A stretch of DNA of 64,000 bases from Clostridium_AB sp036639235 (GTDB taxonomy: Bacteria; Bacillota; Clostridia; Clostridiales; Caloramatoraceae). The notes under the pieces are model-generated. The model was given only the letters and a program-made list of their open reading frames with translations. It was not told the DNA's origin and did not search any database. Made by a program: the position numbers and the translations under genes. Location: NCBI RefSeq assembly GCF_036639235.1, contig NZ_JAVWJB010000008.1, positions 1 through 64,000 of the forward strand, given 5' to 3'. Shown here in pieces: positions 17,299 to 25,873 of this stretch (within the stretch, counting starts at the first letter, position 1; every line of letters begins with the position of its first letter).

Positions 17299-17326
17299 AA
17301 TTCGACAATAAGAAAATAACTCCTTC
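17299..17326 (-). promoter_or_regulatory. Sigma-H promoter of spo0A with overlapping 0A box
   Basis: On the minus strand GAAGGAGTT (17318-17326), an 11-bp spacer and GTCGAATT (17299-17306) match the sigma-H consensus RnAGGAwWW-N11-12-RnnGAATw, with one weak position. TGTCGAA, a perfect 0A box, overlaps the -10 box (17301-17307). This gives both sigma-H drive and Spo0A feedback, as known for Bacillus spo0A. Confidence 0.72.
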
Positions 17327-17424
17327 TAATTTTTTATTAAAAAGTTAAATTTGGTAGAAATATTTTAAAATGTATATAAAAGTTTACTATTTCACCAAAA
17401 GATTTAATAAACAATGTAGAAAAA

Positions 17425-17456
17425 CCAACACATTTGTGAACTTCACAAAGTGCTGG
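17425..17456 (-). terminator. Terminator after spoIVB
   Basis: CCAGCAC...GTGTTGG arms with an inner TTTGTGAA/TTCACAAA stem and one bulged base are followed by TTTTT on the minus strand. It separates spoIVB from spo0A. Confidence 0.78.
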
Positions 17457-17465
17457 CCTTCTAAT

Positions 17466-18686
17466 TTAAGATGCTACATTTCCGTCTTTAAGCATCCACT
17501 CAATATAAATACCATATCCCATTGTAGGGTTATTAACAAATACGTGTGTTACTGCTCCTACTATCTTTCCATTTTGTATAATAGGACTTCCACTCATACC
17601 TTGAACGATACCTCCTGTTTTTTCAAGGAGTTCCTTATCTGTTACCTTAATAACCATACTTTTAGGACTAGGCTTAGTCTGATTTATAACTTTTTCGATG
17701 TTAATACTATATTCTTTAGTTTCAACACCATCTACACATGTTAAAATTTTAGCTGGGCCTTCTTTAACTTCATTTTGTCTACCAATTGATATTGGTTTTA
17801 GATTTTTACACTGATTTTTCATTTTTTCTGATTTTCCGTATACTCCGCTAAAAGAATTTTTTGATAAACTACCTACCTGATCTTTTTCATGAAATATGCC
17901 TCTAAGCTCTCCTGGATTACCTTTTTCACCTTTTTCTACTGATATTATCTTAGCGTCATAAGAACTACCTTCTCTAATTGTTAGAAGCTTTCCAGTATCA
18001 ATATCATTTATAGGGTGTCCAAGTGCACCAAAAACTCCTGATTTCTCGTCATAGAAAGTTAATGTACCAACACCTGAAGTTGTGTTTCTAACCCATAATC
18101 CTACTTTATATTCTCCAGAGGATAAAACAGGTGAAACAGTTATATTTTCCGTCTTCTCTCTTCTTTTTATCTTTAACTTTATCTTATTACCCTTTGACTT
18201 TAGTATTACACTTGAAAGTGTATTAATTTCGTTAAGTTTCTCTCCATTAGCCTCAAGTAAAACGTCTCCTATCTCTATACCAGATGCTATACCAGGACTT
18301 TCCTTATTGCCATCATTCGTATCAACATCCGAAAAACCAACAACAATAATACCCTCCGTATATAATTTTATTCCTATTGGTTTTCCTCCTGGAATTAATT
18401 TAATGTCTGGCTTTAAATTAACTGTTACTGTTTTTACAGGTATAATTCCAAATAATTTAACATTCAGATCTAAATCTTCTTTTAAAGTATTGGTATTATT
18501 AAATGTTTCAACAGTATAAATTATATTAGATTTTAGGTTATTGTTATCTAGGCTATTAAGTTCTAACTTACTACTGGTAATACTTAATGACTCAGGTAAA
18601 GATGCTACTTTAACAAATCCAACTGAAAAAGTAACGGCAATAACTATTAATAATGAAATTAATATTTGGGGGAATTTAAGTTTCAA
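17466..18686 (-). CDS. spoIVB: SpoIVB serine peptidase (S55)
   Basis: SpoIVB is secreted from the forespore and cuts SpoIVFA to trigger pro-SigK processing in the mother cell. An N-terminal membrane anchor (about 7-28) is followed by a PDZ domain near residues 105-185 (GIEIGDVLLEANGEKL) and the S55 peptidase domain. That domain includes the His motif AALGHPINDID-like (GALGHPINDID) and the active Ser in GIVQGMSGSPIIQ near the C-terminus. A GTG at 18695 opens the frame but lies in the AAGGAGTG ribosome site, so TTG 18686 with an 8-base spacer is preferred. recN-spoIVB-spo0A is the standard clostridial order. Confidence 0.93.
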   Translation of the reverse strand: MKLKFPQILISLLIVIAVTFSVGFVKVASLPESLSITSSKLELNSLDNNNLKSNIIYTVETFNNTNTLKEDLDLNVKLFGIIPVKTVTVNLKPDIKLIPGGKPIGIKLYTEGIIVVGFSDVDTNDGNKESPGIASGIEIGDVLLEANGEKLNEINTLSSVILKSKGNKIKLKIKRREKTENITVSPVLSSGEYKVGLWVRNTTSGVGTLTFYDEKSGVFGALGHPINDIDTGKLLTIREGSSYDAKIISVEKGEKGNPGELRGIFHEKDQVGSLSKNSFSGVYGKSEKMKNQCKNLKPISIGRQNEVKEGPAKILTCVDGVETKEYSINIEKVINQTKPSPKSMVIKVTDKELLEKTGGIVQGMSGSPIIQNGKIVGAVTHVFVNNPTMGYGIYIEWMLKDGNVAS

Positions 18687-18737
18687 GTAAATCACTCCTT
18701 ATTGCCAATTTGTTAAATCAACACCCTTCGATGTTTT

Positions 18738-18767
18738 TAACTTAACCTTTTTGTTGTCCACATATAC
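18738..18767 (-). promoter_or_regulatory. Possible sigma-F/G-type promoter of spoIVB
   Basis: On the minus strand GTATA (18763-18767), 15 bp and GGTTAAGTTA (18738-18747) resemble the sigma-F consensus GywTA-N15-GGnrAnAnTw with two mismatches. A forespore promoter is expected for spoIVB. The match is only fair. Confidence 0.3.
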
Positions 18768-18830
18768 TATAAGAAAAACAACAATAATAGCAATAAAAAG
18801 ATAATCTGTTATTGTTTTAAAATGCGAAAA

Positions 18831-18859
18831 ATCTTCACCAAATAATATTTGGTGAAGAT
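18831..18859 (-). terminator. Terminator after recN
   Basis: A perfect 13-bp stem (18831-18843 with 18847-18859, loop of 3) is followed by TTTT on the minus strand. It closes the long asp23-to-recN gene run. Confidence 0.82.
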
Positions 18860-18863
18860 TCCT

Positions 18864-20555
18864 TTAAACTGAAGCCTTTTTATAGCTTTGAGCCATTTCT
18901 AAAACTTCAAGAGCATTTTTTCTAGTTAAGTCAGTAATAGTCATTCCACCAAGCATTCTTGCAAGCTCTTCAATTCTTTCTAGTTTTGTAAGAGTTTTAA
19001 TTGATGTAAGTGTAGAGTTATTACTAGTTGTTTTTTCGATTTTAAAATGACAATCACTCATAGCAGCAATTTGTGGAAGATGAGTTACACATAATAATTG
19101 GTGAGATTTAGATATATTGGACATTTTTTCTGCAACTGCCTGTGCTGTACGCCCACTTATACCAGTATCTACCTCATCAAAAATCAATGTAGGTATATCA
19201 TCTATATCTGCTATAACTGTTTTAATGGCAAGCATTATTCTTGACATTTCACCACCTGAAGCAACCTTTGAAAGTGGCTTTAATGGTTGCCCTGGGTTTG
19301 CTGTCATTAGGAAACTTACCTTATTACGTCCATTTGAATGAAGATCTGCTTCACTTGTAATAGAAACCTTAAATATAGCTTTTTCCATTCCAAGATACTT
19401 AAATTCCTGTGTTATCATTGTTTCAAGAATTTGACCCCCCTTTTTTCTTAGAAATGTTATTTTATCAGCTAATATTTCAACATCCCTAAGTAGTGAATCT
19501 CTTTCCTTTTCAAGGTCCTTTATAATCTCATCACCTTGAAGAACATTTGATAACTCTGCTTGTATTCCATTATGAAAATCAATAATTTCATCTATTGTAG
19601 AGCCATATTTACGCTTAAGCTTATTTATGGTATCAAGTCTTCCCTCTATTTCATTAAGTCGACCCTCATTATAGTCAATACCTATCTTATATCCTCTAAT
19701 ATCTTCACATATTGATTCAAGTTGATAATATACCCCTTCAATTGCTTCCCTCATAGATGCTAAATTCGTATCATATTCCTCAATAGCTGATATACCCTTA
19801 AGTGAACTTGAAAGTGCATCTAATGCTGAATCTCCTATTTGGGCCATATAAAGTTTGCTATAAATATTAGTTAGTGAAGAATGAATTTTTTGTGAGTTTG
19901 CAAGGATATCCCTCTCCTTCTTTAACTCTTCATCTTCATTAGGCCTTAGGTCTGCCTCTCTGATTTCCTCATCCTGAAAAGATAATAGGTCAATCATACG
20001 AAGTCTTTCCTTCTCATTAGTTGAAAGGCTATCTATACGCTCATTAATAGATATGTATTTCTTATAAAGATCCTTATATTCTTGTTTTATAGAATATAGG
20101 TCCTCCCCACAGAATAAATCAAGAATATGAATATTAGACCCTTCATTTAGAAGTGACTGATGTTCATGCTGACCATGTATATCTATTAAGTGTTTTCCAA
20201 TAGACTTAAGTAGCGATACAGTAACAGCCTTCCCATTTATTCTTGAAATACTTTTTCCTGATTTATTTATTTCCCTTGATATAATAATATTGTCTTCACA
20301 ATCAATACCGTTTTCTTCAAATAAATTATTGATATTTTTGTTATTTACACTAAAAATGCCTTCAACAAAGGCAGACTCTTCACCTACTCTTATTATGTCT
20401 TTGTTTTGCTTGTCACCAAGTATAAAGTTAATAGAGTCAATAAGAATTGATTTACCTGCACCCGTTTCTCCTGTAAACATATTAAGTCCCCTATGGAAAC
20501 TAATACATGCCTCATCTATAAGTGCAAAATTTTTAATGTGAAGTTCAATAAGCAT
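18864..20555 (-). CDS. recN: DNA repair protein RecN
   Basis: An SMC-like ATPase recruited early to double-strand breaks. The 563-residue protein has the Walker A motif GETGAGKS near residue 30, long coiled-coil arms in the centre (about residues 150-370) broken by the hinge, the ABC signature SGGEMSRIMLAIK, Walker B in LIFDEVDTGISG and the C-terminal VTHLPQIAAMSD switch. Length and motif order are normal. It is the last gene of the dxs-tlyA-nadK-argR-recN group, an order shared with Bacillus and clostridia. Confidence 0.96.
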   Translation of the reverse strand: MLIELHIKNFALIDEACISFHRGLNMFTGETGAGKSILIDSINFILGDKQNKDIIRVGEESAFVEGIFSVNNKNINNLFEENGIDCEDNIIISREINKSGKSISRINGKAVTVSLLKSIGKHLIDIHGQHEHQSLLNEGSNIHILDLFCGEDLYSIKQEYKDLYKKYISINERIDSLSTNEKERLRMIDLLSFQDEEIREADLRPNEDEELKKERDILANSQKIHSSLTNIYSKLYMAQIGDSALDALSSSLKGISAIEEYDTNLASMREAIEGVYYQLESICEDIRGYKIGIDYNEGRLNEIEGRLDTINKLKRKYGSTIDEIIDFHNGIQAELSNVLQGDEIIKDLEKERDSLLRDVEILADKITFLRKKGGQILETMITQEFKYLGMEKAIFKVSITSEADLHSNGRNKVSFLMTANPGQPLKPLSKVASGGEMSRIMLAIKTVIADIDDIPTLIFDEVDTGISGRTAQAVAEKMSNISKSHQLLCVTHLPQIAAMSDCHFKIEKTTSNNSTLTSIKTLTKLERIEELARMLGGMTITDLTRKNALEVLEMAQSYKKASV

Positions 20556-20570
20556 TATAACCTTCTCCTA

Positions 20571-21020
20571 TTAGTTAAGTAATTTTTTGAATTTACCAAC
20601 TAGTTCCTGTGCCTTTTCTTCGGTTCTTGCAAGTACTAATATAGTATTATCTCCAGCAATCGTTCCTACTATACCATCAAAGGATAGCGTATCTATAGCC
20701 TCTGCAGCTGCTGAACCTGACCCTGATAGAGTCTTTAGTAGTATAGCGTTACCAACATAGTCAACATTAATAACTGTTTGTGTAAAAATATTAACTAGTT
20801 TCTCTGATAGTACATTTTCACTTTGGGTAATTGATGCGTATTTGTATCTTCCCTGTGCACTTAACACCTTAATTAGTTTAAGTTCTTTAACGTCTCTTGA
20901 TACTGTTGCCTGAGTAACATCCATACCCTGACATCTTAATGCATCAACAAGCTCCTCTTGTGTTTCAATATCATTTTGTGTTATGAGTTCTAAAATTTTG
21001 GCATGCCTTGCGATTTTCAT
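20571..21020 (-). CDS. argR: Arginine repressor ArgR/AhrC
   Basis: An arginine-sensing hexameric regulator of arginine synthesis and breakdown. The N-terminal winged helix (residues 1-70) has the family motif TQATVSRDVKELKLIKV. The C-terminal domain carries the arginine-binding GTIAGDNTILVLART stretch near residue 125, although the usual GD-D is GD-N here, a mild change at the ligand site. The 149 residues are typical. It lies between nadK and recN, 15 bp before recN. No arginine genes or clear ARG boxes are seen in the window, so its targets lie elsewhere. Confidence 0.94.
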   Translation of the reverse strand: MKIARHAKILELITQNDIETQEELVDALRCQGMDVTQATVSRDVKELKLIKVLSAQGRYKYASITQSENVLSEKLVNIFTQTVINVDYVGNAILLKTLSGSGSAAAEAIDTLSFDGIVGTIAGDNTILVLARTEEKAQELVGKFKKLLN

Positions 21021-21040
21021 TTAGATACTCCTTTCGCTAC

Positions 21041-21898
21041 TTAAAAATTTCTTTGTCTAAATTTATTTCTTAAAACATCATAGAATCCTCTATTACCTAA
21101 TTTAATAAATTTAACATTTGCTGGTGCCTTCTTAACAATAACCTTATCTAGCTTACTAAGCTTTTGGCCTTGCTGACCATCACAAGTTAAAAATATCTCA
21201 TCAGCGTCCCTTTCAATCTCCACAGTAATCTCTTTAGAATCAGCAATAACAATACTCCTTGAATATAAAGTATGTGGACATATAGGAGTCATTAACATAA
21301 CCCCTACCTCAGGACTGATTATAGGACCTCCTGCTGAAAGTGAATAAGCAGTTGACCCTGTTGGAGTTGAAATAATAAGTCCATCTGCATGATAATCATC
21401 AACAAATTCACCATCTGAATAAGTGTTTAGGGTAATCATTCTACTTAATGTACCCTTAGCTATGTTAACATCATTTAAACAGTATAGATTATCTCCAATT
21501 TCACCGTCTCTTATAACATTTGCTTGAAGAAGAATTCTTTCTTGAATTGAATATTCACCATCAATAATTCTTTGAAGCGCAAAAAAAGCATCTTCCTTCT
21601 CAACTTCGGTTATAAATCCCAGATTCCCCATATTAATTCCAAGTAAAGGTATACCTGATAAAAATGCTCCTCTAGCAACTCCAAGTAAAGTTCCATCTCC
21701 ACCTAAAACAATTAGATAATCACAGATTGAATACATCTCATCATGTGAATATCCAATATCACTTCTTGAAAGCTTCGAAGCTGATATTTCTGATAAACAA
21801 ACCTTACAATCCTTATCTTCAAGCCATTTAATTATTGAAGATGTAAACTCAAGTCCCTTATCCTTAGTCAGATTAGCTATTATTCCAAATCTCGCCAT
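21041..21898 (-). CDS. nadK: NAD kinase
   Basis: Phosphorylates NAD to NADP. The 285-residue protein has the GGDGTLLG catalytic motif near residue 65, the NLGFITEVE segment, and the NAD-binding stretch DGLIISTPTGSTAYSLSAGGPIISP near residue 175. The N-terminus FGIIANLTKDKG is normal. It sits between tlyA and argR, the conserved order in low-G+C Gram-positives, with short gaps that indicate co-transcription. Confidence 0.96.
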   Translation of the reverse strand: MARFGIIANLTKDKGLEFTSSIIKWLEDKDCKVCLSEISASKLSRSDIGYSHDEMYSICDYLIVLGGDGTLLGVARGAFLSGIPLLGINMGNLGFITEVEKEDAFFALQRIIDGEYSIQERILLQANVIRDGEIGDNLYCLNDVNIAKGTLSRMITLNTYSDGEFVDDYHADGLIISTPTGSTAYSLSAGGPIISPEVGVMLMTPICPHTLYSRSIVIADSKEITVEIERDADEIFLTCDGQQGQKLSKLDKVIVKKAPANVKFIKLGNRGFYDVLRNKFRQRNF

Positions 21899-21924
21899 TT
21901 TTTCACCGCCGCACTTAATATTAT

Positions 21925-22746
21925 CTATAAACTCTCATGTGAAGACTTAACAACATTCTTAGTTAATTCTTCATGGTCTATAACTTCTTTATCCTCTTGT
22001 AAATCTACATCCTTTGAAAGATATAATAAATACTCTCTATTACCCTCAGGTCCCTTTACAGGTGAGAAGTCAAGTCCCCTAATCTTATAACCTATAGACT
22101 TTGCAAAGTTCATAATCATAAGAATAACCTCCTCATGAACCTTAGGATCTCTAACAACACCTTTTTTGCCAACCTTTTCTCTTCCAGCTTCAAATTGTGG
22201 CTTTATTAGAGCAACAATTTCACCCTTGTCAGTTAAAAGAGTCTTAAGAACTGGTAATACAAGCTTTAGGGAAATAAATGAAACATCAATAGATGCAAAA
22301 TCTAATTGTTCATCTAAATTCTCAGGTGTTACATATCTAATATTGGTTCTTTCCATACAAACAACTCTCTCATCTGTTCTTAAAACCCAAGCCATTTGTC
22401 CATAACCAACATCAACTGCATATACCTTAACTGCGTGGTTTTGAAGCATACAATCTGTAAATCCACCTGTTGATGCTCCAACATCCATACAAACTCTTCC
22501 CTCAAGAGAAATTCCAAATGACTTCATAGCCTTAGCAAGCTTAAGTCCACCTCTACTAACATATGGTATTGCAACACCTTTAACCTCTATGTCTGAGTCT
22601 ACCTTAATCTTCTCTCCAACCTTATCTACTCTGTTATTGTTAACAAAAACAAGTCCTGCCATTATGTTTTTTCTAGCCTTTTCCCTTGAGTCAAAAAATC
22701 CCTTTTCAACTAGTAATACATCAATTCTTTCTTTAGCTTCTGCCAT
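21925..22746 (-). CDS. tlyA: TlyA-family rRNA 2'-O-methyltransferase
   Basis: An S4-domain protein fused to an FtsJ-like methyltransferase; relatives methylate ribose in rRNA. The N-terminal S4 domain (RIDVLLVEKGFFDSREKARKNIMAG) covers about 5-65. The SAM-binding motif DVGASTGGFTDCML lies near residue 85, with downstream DVSFISLKLVLP and ALIKPQFE. An upstream in-frame ATG at 22761 was rejected because its codons hold AAGGAG, six bases before ATG 22746. The start overlaps the end of dxs by 14 bases, so translation is coupled. Haemolysin activity claimed for some homologues is not implied. Confidence 0.92.
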   Translation of the reverse strand: MAEAKERIDVLLVEKGFFDSREKARKNIMAGLVFVNNNRVDKVGEKIKVDSDIEVKGVAIPYVSRGGLKLAKAMKSFGISLEGRVCMDVGASTGGFTDCMLQNHAVKVYAVDVGYGQMAWVLRTDERVVCMERTNIRYVTPENLDEQLDFASIDVSFISLKLVLPVLKTLLTDKGEIVALIKPQFEAGREKVGKKGVVRDPKVHEEVILMIMNFAKSIGYKIRGLDFSPVKGPEGNREYLLYLSKDVDLQEDKEVIDHEELTKNVVKSSHESL

Positions 22747-24613
22747 GATGTTCTCCTTCAATGCTTTGTAATATTGTACTTACTATACCCTCAGTATTTA
22801 AACCGTAATCCTCATACAGCTCATTAACACTTCCATGATGAATAAATTCATCAGGATATCCTAAAGTAATAGTTTTCTTGTATATATCCTTATCAGATAC
22901 ACACTTAACTATAGCCTCACCAAATCCGCCACTTATTACATTGTCTTCGATGGTGAATACTATGTTATGACTTTTGTATATATATTCTATCATATTTTCG
23001 TCTAAAGGTTTAATAAATTTACCATTGATAAGTGTGGGTTTTATGCCATATTCCTCTAGTTTCTTAGCAGCTAAGTATCCATGTTGAACCATTTTACCTG
23101 TTGCAACTATAGCCACTTCACTACCTTCTAGTATTTTTTCCCACTTACCAACCTCAATTAAATTATCTTCTTTAAATCCCTCAAATATATCTCCACCTCT
23201 TGGGTATCTAATAGCAATTGGTGAATCATTATACTTAAATCCAAACTTAAGCATAGATTTAAATTCACTAATACTCTTAGGCGCCATAATCACAAGGTTT
23301 GGTATATCCCTAAGATATGATATATCGAATACTCCTTGATGGGTTTCTCCATCTTCTCCAACTATACCTGCCCTATCTATACAGAACATAACAGGTAAAT
23401 TTTGTATGCACACATCATGTAAAACCTGATCGTATGCCCTTTGAAGGAATGTAGAATAAACAGCAAAAACAGGCTTAAGACCCTGACTTGCAAGTCCCGC
23501 TGCAAATGTTACAGCATGTTGTTCTGCAATACCTACGTCAAAAAATCTATCACTATATTTTGATGCAAAGTCACTTAATCCAGTTCCATCTGGCATAGCA
23601 GCAGTAATTGCAACTATGTTTTCGTTTTCACTTGCAGCATTAACTATTGCATCTCCAAATACAGATGAATAATTAGCCTTACCCTTTGAAGCCTCTCCTG
23701 TCTCTATACTAAAGGGACCTATACCATGGAATTTATCAGGCTTATTCTCAGCATAATAATATCCCTTACCTTTTTTGGTAATAACGTGTACAAGTACCGG
23801 TCCTCTTATTTTCTTAGCCCTAGTTAGAACATTTGATATTTCCTTAATGTTATGACCATCTATTGGTCCTAAATAAGTAAATCCAAGTTCTTCAAATAAC
23901 ATTCCCTTAACTAAAAGTGATTTAACACTTTCCTTAACCCTCTCTGCTGCTTTATATAAATTATTACCAACAGCAGGAATTTTCTTAACCATATACTCTA
24001 TATCATCTCTAAGATTCATATATGTAGGCTGGGTTCTTATTCTAGCTAAATAACTAGATAAGCTACCAACATTAGGTGCTATTGACATTTCATTGTCGTT
24101 TAAAACAACTATCATATTTGTATTTGTGTTTCCTGCATGGTTTAATGCCTCAAGTGCCACTCCACCTGTTAGGGCACCATCACCTATTACTGCAACCACA
24201 CTATTATTCCTACACATAATATCACGTGCCTTAGCCATTCCAAAAGCTGCTGATATTGATGTGCTACTATGCCCTGTTGAAAATGAATCGTATTCACTTT
24301 CATTAGGTCTTGGGAATCCACTTAGCCCATTATACTTTCTAAGTGTATCAAATCTCTCTTTTCTACCGGTTAAAATCTTGTGTACATAGGATTGATGACC
24401 AACGTCCCAAACAATTTTATCCTCAGGCATATTAAACACCTTATGAAGTGCAATTGTAAGTTCTACAACTCCTAAATTAGGAGCTAAATGACCACCTGTT
24501 TTAGATACAGAACAAATAAGAAAATTTCTAATCTCATCTGCTAATCTATATAATTCATCTGTAGTTAAGTTTTTTATATCCTTAGGGTATTTTATATTAT
24601 CTAGTAATGACAT
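22733..24613 (-). CDS. dxs: 1-deoxy-D-xylulose-5-phosphate synthase
   Basis: Thiamine-diphosphate enzyme that condenses pyruvate and glyceraldehyde 3-phosphate in the first step of the MEP isoprenoid pathway. The N-terminal PP domain has the ThDP/Mg motif VIGDGALTGGVALEALNHAG near residue 148. The Pyr domain has FDVGIAEQHAVTFAAGLA and CIDRAGIVGEDGETHQGVFD. The transketolase C domain (IVATGKMVQHGYLAAKKL) closes the protein. ATG 24613, after AGGTGAAG, is preferred to a GTG at 24622 that lies in the ribosome site. It is in the same run as ispA, so isoprenoid genes cluster around the OLE RNA. Confidence 0.96.
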   Translation of the reverse strand: MSLLDNIKYPKDIKNLTTDELYRLADEIRNFLICSVSKTGGHLAPNLGVVELTIALHKVFNMPEDKIVWDVGHQSYVHKILTGRKERFDTLRKYNGLSGFPRPNESEYDSFSTGHSSTSISAAFGMAKARDIMCRNNSVVAVIGDGALTGGVALEALNHAGNTNTNMIVVLNDNEMSIAPNVGSLSSYLARIRTQPTYMNLRDDIEYMVKKIPAVGNNLYKAAERVKESVKSLLVKGMLFEELGFTYLGPIDGHNIKEISNVLTRAKKIRGPVLVHVITKKGKGYYYAENKPDKFHGIGPFSIETGEASKGKANYSSVFGDAIVNAASENENIVAITAAMPDGTGLSDFASKYSDRFFDVGIAEQHAVTFAAGLASQGLKPVFAVYSTFLQRAYDQVLHDVCIQNLPVMFCIDRAGIVGEDGETHQGVFDISYLRDIPNLVIMAPKSISEFKSMLKFGFKYNDSPIAIRYPRGGDIFEGFKEDNLIEVGKWEKILEGSEVAIVATGKMVQHGYLAAKKLEEYGIKPTLINGKFIKPLDENMIEYIYKSHNIVFTIEDNVISGGFGEAIVKCVSDKDIYKKTITLGYPDEFIHHGSVNELYEDYGLNTEGIVSTILQSIEGEHHGRS

Positions 24614-24633
24614 ACTCTTCACCTATATTAAAT

Positions 24634-25215
24634 TTATTTTTTCATCATGAATGATTCCAAAATCCATGCTACGTTATATACAATGTTATTACTTTTAGAT
24701 ATAGCAAAAATTTTACCAATTGCTTTTCCGCCAACAGTTAATGAGGCTACTATTCCACTAATAAAAAGTGTTATAACACCACCACTTGCTGTAGTAGTTG
24801 TTGAAAGAATCTTCACTACTATAACCGCACCTGTTGTACCACTAATGATTCCACAAATATCCCCTATAACATCATTACAAAATGTTGATACTTTGTCTGC
24901 ATTACGAATTAAAAAAACAGCCGCCTTAGCACCCTTTACCTTCCTTGACGCCATGGAATGAAACGGGGTCTCATCTGCTGCTGCTACCGCCATACCAACA
25001 ATATCAAAAATTATTCCTATAAAAATTATAGAAATAAGTATTAAAAATGCAATTAAAATATCTACTCTGTGTAGGAAAATATCAGAAACATAGCTTATTG
25101 TAGATGAAATTATAAATGCAAGAATAAAAATTGATATTATCCACTTTGCATTTGCCCCCTTTTGAGGAATTTTACTATGAAACTTTACTTTCCTTTTAGT
25201 TTTATTCTCTCCCAT
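24634..25215 (-). CDS. oapA: OapA, membrane partner protein of OLE RNA
   Basis: A 193-residue membrane protein with a basic N-terminus (KTKRKVKFHSK) and about four hydrophobic helices near residues 24-46, 53-76, 116-136 and 144-165. The middle part (AAADETPFHSMASRKVKGAKAAVFLIRNADKVS) resembles DUF21 transporter-type domains, as described for OapA. In known genomes the OLE-associated protein A lies directly downstream of OLE RNA, binds it and holds it at the membrane; here the start (ATG 25215, AAAGGTGAT site) is 22 bases after the end of the RNA. The identity rests on layout, size and place between OLE and dxs. A plain DUF21 membrane protein is the alternative, but context favours OapA. Confidence 0.85.
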   Translation of the reverse strand: MGENKTKRKVKFHSKIPQKGANAKWIISIFILAFIISSTISYVSDIFLHRVDILIAFLILISIIFIGIIFDIVGMAVAAADETPFHSMASRKVKGAKAAVFLIRNADKVSTFCNDVIGDICGIISGTTGAVIVVKILSTTTTASGGVITLFISGIVASLTVGGKAIGKIFAISKSNNIVYNVAWILESFMMKK

Positions 25216-25237
25216 TTTATCACCTTTAATTAATAAA

Positions 25238-25822
25238 CTTAGATGGTAATATATTGAGTTAAGTTTGCGGCTTAGGTCCAGCAGGCTTTCCCATTCTCAT
25301 GTCCATCTGTCGCCATAATGGTGGTTTCCCTTTCACTGAAAATCTATATTGTTACCAAATATAGGGCTGAATTACCACTTAGTCCACACTGCAATCCCCA
25401 AAATATCTCATTACGAACAGTCTAGGAGTTTTCCTCAACAACATAATCCTCTCCTAGCCTCTTTTGCAAAATTGGTTTCCTATAGCAATTACTTATATCC
25501 TCGGGCCCTGAGAATATAAATCTGATCCATCCTCCGCCAACCTCACTCAAGGCAGGCTACACTGCAAGTAGCTGTTTCCAACCACTACGCAGGTTTAATC
25601 CTATGCCGTAGATAATCTTGTTACCCACGAGGATAGGTCTCCACGAAAAGTAGGGTCGATTGCGCATGCCATTGCGGTCGCCCCACAATTCTCTCTCCCA
25701 GCACCAACCCACAACTGGGCGTAGCGAGCCAGCACAAGAAGCTTCATCGATGTGCCCTTTGACGAATTTTTAGCCCCGCCTTCAAAGAGGATATAGTTGA
25801 CTAGAATACTGCACCATCTAAG
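25238..25822 (-). ncRNA. ole: OLE RNA (Ornate Large Extremophilic RNA)
   Basis: About 585 bases without a gene, clearly richer in G+C than the surroundings. The ends pair perfectly over 10 bp: ACCATCTAAG (25813-25822) with CTTAGATGGT (25238-25247). Internal hairpins are visible at 25344-25364 (7 bp), 25422-25457 (7 bp), 25495-25517 (8 bp with one G-U pair) and 25708-25719 (CCCA/TGGG). Length (family about 600 nt) and position between ispA and oapA are those of OLE RNA, a large structured RNA of anaerobic and extremophilic Firmicutes. It forms a membrane ribonucleoprotein with OapA and is tied to stress tolerance, including cold, ethanol and magnesium. It does not resemble RNase P RNA, tmRNA or 6S RNA. 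A covariance search was not possible here. Confidence 0.9.
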
Positions 25823-25830
25823 TAATTTCT

Positions 25831-25859
25831 AATTTATCATATAAACTTTAATCTAACAA
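25831..25859 (-). promoter_or_regulatory. Candidate promoter of OLE RNA
   Basis: On the minus strand TTGTTA (25854-25859), a 17-bp spacer and TAAATT (25831-25836) match the sigma-A boxes at 4 of 6 positions each. Transcription would begin about 25824, almost exactly at the outer helix of the RNA. Confidence 0.45.
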
Positions 25860-25873
25860 CATTTTATTCTAAA

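Noticed and set aside
25238..25822. Possible RNase P RNA, tmRNA, 6S RNA or rRNA fragment
   Set aside because: The sequence lacks the RNase P core motifs, a tmRNA tag frame and tRNA-like ends, and any rRNA signature. Size, closing helix and gene context fit OLE RNA instead.
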